Source: Tolypocladium sp. Sup5 PDA-1 (lineage: Eukaryota; Ascomycota; Sordariomycetes; Hypocreales; Ophiocordycipitaceae). Taken from it: a DNA stretch of 64,000 nucleotides. This document shows positions 42,729 through 55,714 of this stretch, in pieces (the first letter of the stretch is position 1; every line of letters begins with the position of its first letter). The stretch is taken from NCBI GenBank assembly GCA_000750105.3, contig JPHH03000005.1:124001-188000 (forward strand). The letters are read 5' to 3'. The translations under genes and the position numbers were made by a program. The notes under the pieces were generated by a model, which saw only the letters and a list, made by a program, of their open reading frames with translations, was not told the DNA's origin and ran no database searches.

Positions 42729-45700
42729 ATGGCTCCTCAACAAACATCACCCCCCAATGGGACGGCATCCCCAGAGGCCGGGACTCCAAGATATACGTAC
42801 AGACCAGCTTCACCTACACCAGAATCGCCATGGGCAGACAGCGCGGAAGGGGCCGAGTTGGCCAAGCCCATGGCCATCATCGGCATGGCCATGCGCCTCC
42901 CGGGAAGCGTACGCTCGGGTGACGACCTCTGGGACCTCCTCTCCACGAGGAAGAGCGGACTCTGCGATATCCCCAAGAACCGGTTCAACGCCGACGGGTT
43001 CTACGACCCGGCTCGGGGCCCCGGGACGATCCCGGTCAAGAAGGGATATTTCCTCCATGACGTGCAGATCGAGGAGTTCGACACCAACGTCTTCCCCATC
43101 CCCAAGATGGAGCTGGAGCGCCTGGATCCTGCCCAGCGACAGCTGCTCCAGGTAGCCTACGAGTGCATAGAGAACGCAGGCGGGACCTCGTGGCGTGGGA
43201 GCAGAACTGGGTGCTACATCGGCGAGTTCGGCGAGGACTATGCCGACATTTCTGCACGCGAGTCACAGCAAAGGGGCAACTTACGGTACACCGGCCTTGC
43301 CGATTTCGCAATAGCCAACAGGGTCTCGTATGAGCTCGACCTTCAAGGCCCGAGGTAAGAGAGAACCCTCCAGCCGGAACAAGCTCTTAGCAGCAGCAAA
43401 GATTGGGAAACTCACTGCTAGTCTTTCAGTATGGTGGTCAAGACGGCTTGCTCGTCTTCCCTCGTGTGCCTCGACCTGGCCTGCAAGGCCATCCAGAGCG
43501 GCGAATGCGACAGTGCCCTCGTCGGCGGCGTCAGTATGCTCTTCTCGCCCGCCACGTACATCAGCGTGACCGACCTGGGCGTCATCTCGCCCAACGGCCA
43601 GTGTCGGAGCTTCGACGCCGGCGCGGACGGCTACGCGCGAGGGGAGGCCGTCAACATGGTCATGATCAAGAGGCTGGATCACGCTCTGAGGGACAAGGAC
43701 CCCATCCGTGCCGTCATCCGCGGGACCGGTGTCAACACCGACGGCAGAACCAACGGCATGCTGACCCCAAGCTCCGCCGTGCAAGCGGATCTCATCCGGC
43801 ACACATACGAGATCGCTGGAATAGATGACCTGTCACAAACCGCCGTCGTGGAGTGTCACGGCACCGGAACTCCGGTCGGCGACCCCATCGAGACGGAGGC
43901 TGTCGGACGGTGCTTTGGCGACGACGGCGTCACCATCACATCAGTATGCCCCTGGAACGCCTCCCTACCGATACAGGCACAATCTCTGTCCGTCTGTCCT
44001 GCTAACTGACCGCGTGTCCAGGTCAAACCAAATCTTGGACACGCTGAAGCTGCCGCCGGCCTGTCCAGCCTGATCAAGTGTGTCCTGAGCTTGGAGCACC
44101 GGCAAGTGCTGCCAAATATCAACTTCAAGACACCGAATCCAGACAGTAAGTGCAACAAGCCGCGGTTTGAATCATGAGAGATGCTATAGCCCAGGAAATT
44201 GACGTATACCCCGCAAGTTCCGTTTGAGAAATACAAACTCCGCGTCCCGACCGAGGTTGAATCTTGGCCGCAGGGTCGAGCAGAGAGGATAAGCATCAAC
44301 GCCTTCGGCATCGGAGGCGTCAACGCGCACGTTTGTCTTGTCTGGATCCACGAGGGAGAGTGCCTCACTTGCTGATACGGTGCAGGCAATCATCGAATCC
44401 CCGGCGCAGTTTGGAATCAAGAAGCCTGCCAACGGCGTCGCCAGCCGCGGCGTACACACAAACGGCGATTCTGTTCCCAATGGTTCTCAAAAGCAGCATG
44501 AGCATGATCACCGTCAAGACCAAAGCGCCTACGTGAACGGCGATTATATGAACGGCACTGCCGTCAACGGGGCGAACGGCAACGAAAAGCATGCTGACCG
44601 CGGACCGAATCTCCTGGTCTTCTCCGCCTATAGCTCTGAGTCTCTCGATCGGCAGATCAGTGCTTACCGTGACTTTGCAGCAACTCACCAAGGCACCTCG
44701 CTCAAGGATCTGGCATATACCTTGTCGAGTCGGCGCGATCACAGGCCCTACCGGGCTTATGCCATCGCCGACGACGCATCCGGTGTCCAAGACGCCTCCG
44801 CCACCGTTAACGCCGTCGTAGATGGAGCACCTCCGCCGGTGGGCTGGATCTTCACCGGACAGGGTGCGCAGTGGCCGGAGATGGGCGCCAGGCTGATCGA
44901 TACCAGTGCTGCGTTCAGAAACAGGATCCGTAAGCTGGACAAGTACCTGCAGACGCTGAAGCTGGAGCCACCGGTGAGCATTGAAGGTGAGAGGCTGGCC
45001 CGAGGTGACGGACATGGGAAAGCCTTTGACGCTATGCTGACACTGATCCGTAGCCGAGCTGCGCAAGACCAAGGAAGACAGTCGAGTGCACCGTCCCGAG
45101 ATGGGACATCTCGTATGCGTCGCCATGCAGGTAGCCCTGGTCGACGTCCTCCGCTCCTGGAACATCGTCCCAGACTTTGTCCTGGGCCACTCGTCGGGCG
45201 AAACAGCCGCCGCCTACGCCTGCGGAGCCATCACGGCGGAGGCTGCCGTATACGCGGCAACGAGCCGAGGCATCGGCAACGCATCTTCCCAGAGGAAAGG
45301 CTCCATGGCTGCCGTCGGGCTGGGCAGGGATGAGATACAGCCGTTCCTGCTCGAGGGGGTCAACATCGCATGCGAGAACAGTCAGAGCAACGTCACGCTG
45401 TCGGGAGATACGGAGCAGGTTGAGAGCATCGTAGCGACGCTCAAGGCCGAGAGACCGGGGGTCTTTGCTCGTTTGCTCCGGGTAGAGAAGGCGTATCACT
45501 CGCGTAAGTTCCAATACTGCCGGTCGCCATCACTACCGCCGTTCCCGTCATCGTTTCTGGGATGTCGTGCCTGTCTGGAAGGTTGTGCACCCGCTGACCG
45601 ATGTACTCAAACAGATCACATGTATGAATACGGGCCGGTGTATGAGGAGCAGCTGAAGCCCGTGGTTCGCAGTGCTGACCCCGAGATCCCATTCTACTCC

Positions 45701-48700
45701 TCCGTCACCGGTGACCGCCTGACCGGCGAGGGACAGCTCGGGGCATCGTATTGGCGGGCGAACATGGAGAACACGGTTCTCTTCAACCCGGCGCTCCGCT
45801 CCGCCCTCCGAGATCGACCCGGAAAGCTGGTCCTAATCGAGTTGGGACCTCATCCCGCCCTTGAAGGACCAGTCGGCCAGATTCTCCGAGATCTGGGTCG
45901 CACAGACGACATCTACCTTGGGACCTGTATCAGGGGCAGCGAATGCGATCGCAGCCTGCTTCACCTCGCCGGAAAGCTGTACCAGCAGTCGATACCGATG
46001 GACCTTGCAGCGATCTGCCCACCCGGCGCCGTCTTGACGAACCTGCCGCGCTATGCCTGGAGCCAGGACACGACGCACTGGGAAGAATCCAGGGTTGCGC
46101 GCGGCTGGAGGCTCCGGGAACATCCACCCCACGAGCTTCTCGGGAGCAGAGTGCTGGAGACGGAGGGCGAGCCGTGTTGGAGAAAGGTGATGGCTCTCGA
46201 GGACGCTCTCTGGTTGGATGGCCACGAGGTCAACGGCCAGGTCGTGTTCCCGGCTGCTGGGTACATCTCCATGGTAGGCGAGGCGCTTCGACAGCTGACC
46301 GGCGACGCGACATTCACCGTCAGGAACGTCCGCATCATGTCGGGCCTGGTGCTGAGCTCGGACAAGCTGGTCGAGCTGGTCACTCTATTGAGGTCGACCA
46401 CGTTGGGCACCTCAGACGATTCGGAATGGTACGAGTTCACCATCACCTCGTTCGACGGCACGGCATGGGTCCGGAACTGCCACGGCGAGGCCATGGCGTC
46501 AAGTGACAAGTCGTTTCACCTCAACTTTGTCTCACCTGCAGCAGGATCTTTCCCCCGCAAGCTTGACAGGAGGGACTCTTACGACATCCTGAGACGAGTT
46601 GGCTTCAACTACACCGGGGAGTTTGAAGGGATGGCGGACATCTCGGTCTCGCCGTCGTCGCTTCAAGCCCACGGTGTCACTTCCCCGGGTCGCCAAGTGA
46701 CCGATAGGTCGTCCAGGTGCGCTACGTACTCGGTGCACCCGGCGGTGATCGATCAATGCTTCCAGCTCTTCACGGTGGCCCTATGCCGCGGACTCAGGCG
46801 CAGCAACAGGCGGCTGGCGGTCCCGACCTTCATCGAGGAGCTGGTCGTGTCGCCGAGCGCATCGCCCCTGAGCGTCACCGCCAAGATCAACCGCCTGGAT
46901 GAGGTGGGATCCTGGACAGGCGATTTCGTTGCCCTCGCGGCCGAGGGGCCCGTCGTAAGGCTCAAGGGGATGAAGTCCGTCGTCCTCGCGACCCCGGCGC
47001 AGTCAGAGCTGCCTCTATCCACGGAACTCGAGTGGAAGCCGCACAGCGACTTTGTCGGACTGGAGGTCGGCCTGCACCCGCGTGTGCCAAGGAAAAGGGA
47101 GTGGGCTCTGCTGGAGGAGCTCATCCTGCTGTGCAATCTTGACCATCTCGGCCAGATCAAGACCGATGACAGCACTGCGCCGTATCTTATCAAGCTCCTG
47201 GACTGGATGCGCCTTGTTACGGATCGATACAGGTCCGGCAAGAACCTGTTCGTGTCTGCAGGCGCTGGCCTCGAACATTTGGATCACGACGAGCGAGTCG
47301 CCAGGATTGATTTCCTCATGGCCCAACTTGCTGACACGCAGGACGTTGTCTTCGCCAGGGCGATCCATCGCCTCTTCATCGAGGCACCCTCCATATTCGC
47401 GGGAGAGGGCCATCCCTTGCACATTCTCATGCCCGACAATGTTCTGAGCGACTTTTACGACGCCACATCCTTCGACATGGCCGATGCCGTCCGCCTGGTG
47501 GCCAACACGAACCCTCACATGCGCGTGCTCGAGGTTGGCGCCGGAACTGGCAGCATGACGGCCAGGCTTCTCCGCGCCTTGACGTCCTCCCACGGCGAGC
47601 GCCTCTACAGCCAGTACGGGTACACTGATGTGTCGGCCGGCTTCATGGCCGTGGGGAAGCAGCGCTTTGCCGCCGTCGAGAACATCGATTACGATGTGCT
47701 GGACATATCGAAGGATCCCAAGGAGCAGGGATTCAAGCCCGGCAGCTATGATCTCGTTATCGCTTCCAACGTAGGTCCAAGCAGCGACTGGGAACTTCCA
47801 TGGCCTACCCGTTGTGGATTGAGAATGCTAATGATAAGGTATTCCAGGTTCTGCACGCTACCCCTACTCTGGATAAGACACTTCGCAACGTCTATAGTCT
47901 ATTGAAGCCCAGTGGACGCTTGTTCCTGGAGGAACTAACTCCAGGTAGGTTGCTCCCCCTTTGATCAATGCGTATATGCGTATAAAGTACTCACAGCAAC
48001 TAGATGCAATGTTCGTAAACTACGTCATGGTGAGTTTGGAATCTCTTTCACCCTCCTTGTTTCCACAGAGTATGGCATCGCGTGGTCTAAGGTAGTATGT
48101 ATATGGGCGTGCGAGGGGAGTCTACTCTCAACGACGCTACATCCACCAACGAAAGGATTGGCATCATTGTTCTCTTGCCATGATGGCCTCTTTACGCAAC
48201 TATATGACACGAGCTGACTACAGTCTTTCCGAAGGGCTTCTTCTACGGCTGGTGGCTCGGTGCCGAGGACAATCGTGTGGAGCAGCCATGGATCGCGCCC
48301 GAATGCTGGGCTGAGAAGTTGGTCGCCGCGGGATTCCAGAAGCCCGAAGCCATCGTTCTGGACAGTGACAAGCCATATCAGATCAGCGCGGGGATCATCG
48401 CTTCACGGGGGGTACGATCGACCTTGCCCTCCAAGGTGGCGGTTCTGTGCCATACCGCCGATGAGCCCCATGCGGTAGAGATGATCTGCCGTCTCGGTGC
48501 CATGGGCATAGACGTCGAGACATGCCTCTGGGGCCAGCCTCTCCCCTCTTGCGACATCATTTCCGTCCTCGAGCTCGAGAAGCCTTTATTGCATGAAATG
48601 TCCGAGGAGACCTTCAAGACCATCATTGCCTACTTCCAGAGCCACGAGGCAAGGGTGATCTGGGTGACCGAAGCATGCCAGATAGACTGCGCGAACCCCG

Positions 48701-51404
48701 AGCCTGCAATGATGCTCGGCCTCGCCAGGACGGCCCGGAACGAGTACTCACTACAGATGTACACCGTCGAGCTCGACAAAAGGACGACCACGAGCAGGGC
48801 CACCGAGGCGATCATTGACATCTGGGGCCGGGTCAGCACTCCGGACCTAGATCCGGAGTCTATGGATCACGACTACGAATATGCCTTGGTCGACGGCAGG
48901 ATCCTGATTCCGCGATTCCACTGGCAGACGATGTCGGGTGCATTTTCAGGGGCCGCGCGCAAGGAGACAAATGATGTCGAGGTCGCTCTCAAGCACCTCA
49001 ACATGTCGACTCCAGGTCTTCTACGCACAATGAAGTGGATCGACGGCGGCGTTCCGACCGCTCCCGCCAAGGGCGAGGTGTTGGTCGAAGTGAAGGCCGT
49101 TGGTCTCAACTTCAGGGTTCGTGCTCCTCCACCCCAACCCCAGCCTTTACTTTACATGACCTCTTCTGACAAGATCGCCAGGATGTTATTCTGGCTCTGG
49201 GCGTAGTCGAAGGGAATCCCAGCGGAATGGGCCACGAGGGCAGCGGTGTCATCCACGCAGTCGGACCAGATGTTCAAGACCTCTCCGTTGGCGACAGGGT
49301 CATGTTCATCCACGACGGCTGCTTCACCACGCAGCTGACGTTGTCGAAGGACATCTGCGTCAGACTCGACGACTCGACGAGCTTTGTCCAGGGTGCCGCT
49401 CTGCCCGCCGTGTATGCAACCGCTCTGGCGGCACTGGTCGATGTTTCCAGGCTTCAAAGAGGACAGGTAAGTGTCGGCCCTTTTTGTCTGTCTGTTCAAT
49501 GACCAGCACGGTAACCTTTTGAACAGTCCGTGCTCATCCATGCGGCATGTGGTGGCGTCGGTTTGGCCGCGATCCAGATTGCACAGAACATTGGCGCACA
49601 GGTAAACAACCCCAAGATAAAAAGGCCTCCTTTTCTCTCCATCTCCATTGGATGACTGACGTGCTGCGTGCAGATATACTGCACGGTAGGAAGCGAGCCG
49701 AAGCGGAGGTACCTCGAGGACACCTACAATATCCCGGCGGACCACATCTTCAACTCCCGCGACGTGACGTTCCTTCCAGAGGTCATGCGCGCGACCAACG
49801 GACGCGGCGTTGACGTCGTTCTCAACTCGCTCTCCGGCGACCTCCTGCACGCGTCGTGGAAGTGCGTCGCCGAGTTTGGTCTGATGGTAGAGATTGGGAA
49901 ACGCGACTTCCAGCGCCGTTCAAAGCTCGCCATGGAGGTGTTCGAGGCGAACCGGAGCTTCGCGGGCCTGGACATACGCGGGCTTTCCATCTCTCGCCCG
50001 GAGAGGGCCGCCGATCTGATGCGTCGATGCGTCGACATGATCCGGTCGAGGGCCATCCAGGGTCCTGTCGCGTGCACGACCTTCCCAGCTGTCGAGATCC
50101 AGGATGCCTACAGGTACATGCAGAGCGCCAAGCATATCGGCAAGATTGTCATCGAGATGCCTGATGACCCGCGGGACCTTGGTGCAGGTGCACCTCCAGA
50201 GGGCGAGTCGACCGAGCTGGAAGTCTCTCCCAGGCCCAAACCCAGCTTCCGCCCTGATCGTAGCTATCTCCTCGTGGGTGGTTTGGGAGGGCTGGGACGT
50301 GCTGTGGCGACGTGGATGGTGGAACGCGGAGCGCGGGTCTTGGTCTTCCTCTCCAGATCGGCCCGGGAGAATGATGACAACCGAGACTTCCTCAACGACC
50401 TCCGCTCCGAAGGTTGCACTGTGCTGTTGGTTCCCGGCAGCGTCAGCAACCTTGAGGACGTGCAAAAGGCGGTGGCAATTGCTACGGCTGACCAGCCACT
50501 CGGCGGCCTCATCAACCTGTCCATGGTCCTCAGGGATGTCACGCTCAACAAGATGACATACTCGGACTGGACCACGGCTGTGGAGCCAAAGGTCAGGGGA
50601 ACGTGGAATCTGCATCACGCCACTGCAAACTGTACTTCCTTGGAGTTCTTCATACTGTTCTCTTCACAAAACGCTCAGATCGGCCAATGGGGCCAGGCCA
50701 ACTACGCGGCTGCCAACACTTTCCTCGACGCCTTTGCCCAGTACCGGCACGGGCACAACCTCGTCGCTTCGGTCATCGATGTCGGTCTCATGGGCGACGT
50801 GGGCTTCGCGGCGGAGAACCGCGCGATCCTGAAGAAGCTGGGCAGGATCGGCATGTATATCCTGCAAGAGACAGACCTGCTCGATGCCATCAACCTGGCT
50901 CTTCTGAAGTCACAGCCCATGCACGAGACGGAAGACAAGACGAGTCGCTACGTCACGCCGGGCTACGTGGGTATCGGTCTCAACACCACGACGCCCATGT
51001 CTGCCGCCTCGACCCGCGTCCCGTGGAAGCGAGACCCGCGCATGAGCATCTACCACAACATGGATAACTCCAGCGGAGACGTCAGCGGCGAGGGCTCCTC
51101 CAAGGGCAGCTCGCTCAAGGTCGTCCTGGCCGCCGAGCCATCTGAGGAGAAGAAGACCGAGATCATCGCCAGGGCCCTCGCCGGCACTCTCGGGAACTTC
51201 CTGATCAAAGACGGGAGCAGCTTCCCACTCGACAGGCCCCTCAAGATGCTCGGCATGGATTCTTTGATCGCCATGGAGGTGCGGAACTGGATCCGACAGA
51301 ACATCGGCGCCGAGACAAGCACGTTCACTGTGCTGCAGAGCTCTTCCTTCATGCATCTTGCCGGCGAGATCAGGGCGGCGATGAATGCGGCGAGCGAGGA
51401 GTGA
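42729..51404 (+). CDS. Highly reducing polyketide synthase (KS-AT-DH-MT-ER-KR-ACP)
   Basis: Thirteen exons give 2,568 aa: 42729-43354, 43430-43943, 44022-44149, 44195-44330, 44386-44986, 45054-45503, 45615-47770, 47848-47944, 48004-48029, 48235-49116, 49182-49466, 49527-49601, 49674-51404. Domains in order are KS with KTACSSS (Cys216), ECHGTGTPVGDP and KPNLGHAEAAAG; AT with GHSSGE (Ser715); DH with HEVNGQVVFP (His1022) and HPAVIDQ; methyltransferase with VLEVGAGTGSMT; ER with GHEGSGV and GGVGLAAIQIA; KR with GGLGGLG and NYAAAN (Tyr2336); ACP with GMDSL (Ser2522). All key residues looked for are present, so a fully reducible, C-methylated chain is possible. There is no release domain; stand-alone thioesterases lie on both sides. 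The third splice junction (44150-44194) uses a weak GTGCAA donor chosen for frame, and exon nine is a 26-base microexon. Confidence 0.95.
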
Positions 51405-52096
51405 TGGAGGCCTGTGTGTGATGATTCTCAACGGAGATGGATATATATGATGCTGCTTACGCCACAAGATGTAGATACACGTTTGGAAAATGCTTGACAG
51501 ACTTTGATAATAAGGCCGACGAGCCATGTGAGGAATCACCAAATCTAGACAGGACGATGCGTCAAGGGACATCATCCCCGAGCCCGGTAAAGTAGAAGAT
51601 AAGATACTCTACTTCTACTTCGACTCTGGATATCAACTACCGAGCAATCGAGGTAGTCTCAACAGCCCGGCAAGTAGTTGATTTCTTCTACCCTGAAACC
51701 CTGAACTATCCATTCCCAAGTCGTTTGTCTTTGATGATGATCGTGTATGGATACGGCAGCGTATTATACTGGTCTCTTGATTCTGTACTCCCACTTACTC
51801 TGGTTTCCTCCTAACCGGCGAGAACTGTCAAATATATGCCTTACCATTTGTTTCCTGCTAATGTGCAATACATGGAATTGAAGACGACGAGGAAGTGACA
51901 GCTGAGTCAGGAGGCGTGGTGCACATCCATGCATCTTGGTATGGATTCTAAACCCACATCCACAGGGGAGCCTGATCCCTGCGTCTTATTTTCCTTCTTG
52001 ATTCCGAGATATGTATCTGTTACGGATAGACCCTCTGCATTACTCCTAATCGCTCGGTGGTTGACCAGCATTGGATACCAATCACCTCGCGGCAGA
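51405..52096. other. Intergenic, no gene seen
   Basis: This is the PKS 3' region and the promoter of the FMN dehydrogenase, on the same strand. No motif is recognised. Confidence 0.4.
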
Positions 52097-53695
52097 ATGA
52101 CAAAGCCGATTTCGCGTGAAGAGCTCGGCCAACACAACAAGGACGGCGATCTCTGGATTGCGCTGAACGGGAAGGTGTATGACTTTTCCGACTTCCCATC
52201 GAGCCACCCCGGCGGGCCTGAAGGTACGTCAAGATGGCCAGCACCAAGCACGAGAGGCAGAATTCGTTAACGTGGGCGCGAGTGACTGCAGTGATTTACC
52301 GCTACGCCGGACAAGATGCTTCGGAAGAGTACAACACGTTCCACGCACCAGAGCTGGTCAAGAGTACCCTTGGAGCTGAGAAGATGGTGGGCGATCTCCT
52401 CGACGTCGCGACCGCCGGCTCAGATGCCGTCAAGCCAACCTCGGTCAAGGACCAGATGCCGCTTCTCGATGAACTCATCAATCTCTACGACCTCGAGGAA
52501 GTGGCCAAGCGAACCCTCACGGCCAAGGCGTGGGCTTACATCGACGGCGCCTCCAACGACAATCTCACCTACCGCTTTAACAACCGAGTCCTCAAGCACA
52601 TCTGGTTCCGCCCGGCCGTCATGAGGGGCGTCCGCTACGTCAACATGTCGACGACCCTGTTCGGCTGCAAGCTCGATGCCCCCATCTACATCTCGCCCAC
52701 GGCCGCCGTCAGCGTCGCTGGACCGGACGGCGAGTTGGCGCAGGCCAGGGGGGCGGCGAGCAGCGGGATCATCGCGACGATCCCGAACATGGCGTCCCAT
52801 CCCCTCGAGAACATCCTGGACGCCACGCCGGAGAGGGCCTTCTTCCAGCTCTACGTGAGCAACGACAGGCAGCAGTCCGAGGATATCGTCCGCAAGGTGA
52901 CCGCGTCCGGGAAGATCAAGGCTATATTCGTGACAGTGGACTCTCCCGTCGTGTCAAAGCGCGAAGCGGACGAGCGCACTAAGGGGAACTTGTCCTCAGT
53001 CAGTCCGTATAAAGGCTCGTCACCCGCCGCCACCGCCGCCTCCCGCAAGGGACCGCCGCGCGGTGGCTTCGCCCGGCAGTCGGGCCAACAAGTCGACCCC
53101 AGCATAAGCTGGAGCGACCTGGCCTGGCTTCGCAGCATCACCGATCTGCCCCTGGTGCTGAAAGGCGTCCAGCGGCACGAGGATGCCGTCAAAGCGATGG
53201 AGCTCGGGTTCGAGGGGATCATTCTAAGCAACCACGGGGGGAGGGCAGCTGATAACGCTCTGCCGGCCATCTTGACCCTGCTGGAGCTGCACAGGAACTG
53301 CCCGCAGGTCTTCGGCGCCATGGAGATCCTTGTCGACGGGGGGTTCCGAAGAGGCTCGGACGTTGTCAAAGCGATATGCCTCGGCGCGTCGGCTGTAGGA
53401 CTCGGACGACCATTCATGTACAGCGTCATGTATGGCCAGGAGGGGACTGAGCGTGTGGTCGACAGTAAGTTTCCCGCCACTTTCTTCGGGTTTTCCCTCA
53501 TTACTTCTCGACGGCTTGCTGATTCATTCTTCAGTACTCAAAGACGAAATCAAAACCTGCATGCAGCTCATTGGCATATGCGATCTTTTCGCGGATGCAA
53601 GTCCCAATTACCTGGTCACTGGTGAGATTGACCACCTCGTTTGGAGCGGACAACATCCCTATGCGAGGAAGATGACCCGAAGATCCAGGATCTAG
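52097..53695 (+). CDS. Cytochrome b5 / FMN-dependent alpha-hydroxyacid dehydrogenase
   Basis: Exons 52097-52223, 52292-53464 and 53535-53695 give 486 aa. Residues 1 to about 80 form a cytochrome b5 domain: the first heme ligand is in FPSSHPGG (His37) and the second in FHAPE. The rest is the FMN barrel of the L-lactate dehydrogenase/glycolate oxidase family: YISPTAAVSVAGPDGE, FFQLYVSNDRQQ, PLVLKGVQRHEDA with the FMN lysine, SNHGGRAADNALPAI with the catalytic His and substrate Arg, and ILVDGGFRRGSDVVKA. The usual SNHGGRQLD reads SNHGGRAAD, suggesting a changed substrate pocket. The family oxidises an alpha-hydroxy acid to an alpha-keto acid. It ends RRSRI, which may act as a PTS1. Next to the PKS and with the aminotransferase in the same cluster, the keto acid is a likely intermediate. 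Confidence 0.92.
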
Positions 53696-53968
53696 ACTTG
53701 TTCATCTAAATACAGACTTTCACCAAGTGCCAAGGTGGTTCCCATTAACCAACGTCACTCACCATGAACCCTCTGAAGTCCTTGCCATGTGTTCTTTTGC
53801 AGCCACCGCCCGTGCCGATCATGTCGATGTCGAGCAGGTTGACAACTCCATAGTTCGACCTCGACGCTGACCGCCGCCTCTTCCTCACAAACCAACAAAT
53901 GAACGATTGATAGCTCGACCGATAACCAGACCAAGGAAAGTGCGATCATCCTTGTTCCTGGGAGTTCG

Positions 53969-55214
53969 TCAAGCTATCTGGAGGCTATCGAGCATGTTGA
54001 GACCCTCGTTAATGTGCTGCGTCATGGTGTCTGCCTGCAAGGAAGGAAGAAGGTTAGCAGCGCGTTGTGGAAGCAGTTCCATGACTTGGTAAGTGGTCGA
54101 CGAAGGAGACGTGCCAAGTACGGTAGACCCGAGAGAGTCCTGCTGAGTTTTGAGGGCAAGCTTGGGCATGGAGAAACACGCAAGAGGGGAAAAAAGGGCC
54201 AAGGACAAAACAAAAGCATGCAACATGAGTATGAATACTGATGGTGGAGATGGAAGCGGCAACAAACTTGTCCGGCCAACTTACATTGGAAGGCTGGAAG
54301 ACGTTAAAGTGGTGCTTGTCCACGTCGATGACGGCCTTGATGAAGCTCTGATGTCTCCCCTCCCAACCCAACAGGAGATCATCCCGATACCTGTCCACCT
54401 GGGACGGTCCCTGCGAGGGTGCATCGGTGGGTGTGCGTCTCAAGCACCTCACCAGCACTGCAGGTGGCGGCCCAGTGAACTGTTCCGTCACCTCCATACG
54501 ACCCTCCTGAGGAGTCTTGGTCAAAGAAGCTGTCGTCCAGCCACCGTCCAAGGGCAAGTGTAGAACCTGATCCGTCTCCACGGTGAACGTCTTTCCGCCG
54601 GCAGCGAGACGCACCGGCTTGCCCTGACAGGCCGGGGAGTCCCACGTGGGCAGGTCGCACACACTCAGCATGGCGTCGAACTTGTCGAACGACTTGCGCA
54701 CCAGGTCTGGGAGATCGCTAAAGTCCGGGTCCGGCCCGCAAGGCGGCAGCGTAGACGTGGGAATCTGAATTGGAGAATCGACCATGAGGATCCCCATGAC
54801 GTAGAACCTGCAGGGCTTCATGTGTAGCATCCGTTTGGCAATGGCGAGGGACACATAGGCGCCGAGTGACCATCCTTGAAGAGTTTGCATGAGCGACTAG
54901 TGATGTCGTAAAGGAGGGCCTTTTCCTCCTCTCCCTTTTCCCATCTACGTACCTCCCAACAGGATCGGGCCTCTGATGCCGGCGCTCTCTATCAGCTGCT
55001 GGTAGTGCTCGGCCATCTCGTCGAAACCCCCGTCCCATGGCTTCACTGCCTCAAAGTACGGGTCTGAGATGGCCCAGACATCCCGTTTCAGGTCCCCCAG
55101 GCGCAGATAACTATAGACCGTCCCACCGGCGTCGTGGATGAGTACGAAGGGAGCGGCACTTGGAAATCTTGCCGCCCTTGGGCGAAACTGTAGACGCAAG
55201 GGGTTTTCGTCCAT
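53969..55214 (-). CDS. Stand-alone thioesterase (alpha/beta hydrolase, PF00975 type)
   Basis: Exons 54953-55214, 54285-54874 and 53969-54034 give 305 aa. The N-terminus reads APFVLIHDAGGTVYSYLRLG, as in NRPS/PKS thioesterase domains. The nucleophile elbow GGWSLGA (Ser90) is restored by the first splice. A candidate Asp follows in MVDSP, and the catalytic His is in DKHHFNVF. The last exon adds a short helix (MTQHINEGLNMLDSLQIA) after a 250-bp intron. It probably hydrolyses the finished chain from the PKS carrier protein, which has no releasing domain of its own. The gene is convergent with the FMN dehydrogenase. A GGT/CGT trinucleotide run (55220-55253) lies just upstream of its start. Confidence 0.9.
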
Positions 55215-55714
55215 TGTGTGGTGGTGGTGGTGGTCGTCGTCGTCGTCGTCGTCGGTCGTGGGGGATCTCGGTTAACTCTGCGGCGGTAAGAATGTGATCA
55301 AGACATGTCCAGAGTAATAAATATCTCCGGGAATTGACCGTTTCTTCTATATATTGAACTTTTCAAGTCGAGCAAGTTCACGAATGATGTATATATGTGT
55401 ATGTATGTATTTACTAGCGCAACTTTTCCCCACCTGCAGGGACCGCCTGTTGTCGCTGCTTTGATTCCCAGATACACGACATTACGTACGGTCAGTGTCC
55501 CTGTCTCGGCATATTGTTGCTGCAAGATGATTCATTGAGCCAGCAACTCAATCAAGGAAATTCCGTGAAGAGGAATCGTGGATCACAGTTGTCGATCGAT
55601 TCACTCCACCAAAAGCAACACAGCCAGTACCTTGTCCGCAAAAGATAGAGCCAGATACGGAGTACGGTGTCTTTCTTGTACGTAGTATACGCACGCGGCA
55701 TCAATAGCCTGAGA
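55215..55714. other. Upstream region of the thioesterase gene
   Basis: A trinucleotide tract (GGT then CGT) is at about 55220-55253, immediately before the start codon of the minus-strand thioesterase. Otherwise no feature is seen. Confidence 0.5.

Noticed and set aside
44365..45165. 266-codon minus-strand open frame inside the PKS gene
   Set aside because: It is antisense to the KS-AT linker and AT domain, shows no family motif, and reflects GC-rich codon bias on the coding strand. Similar antisense frames occur across the PKS, ABC and carboxylase genes.
42729..51404. PKS-NRPS hybrid or iterative non-reducing PKS
   Set aside because: The protein ends after the ACP with no condensation, adenylation or product-template domain, and DH, ER and KR are all present.
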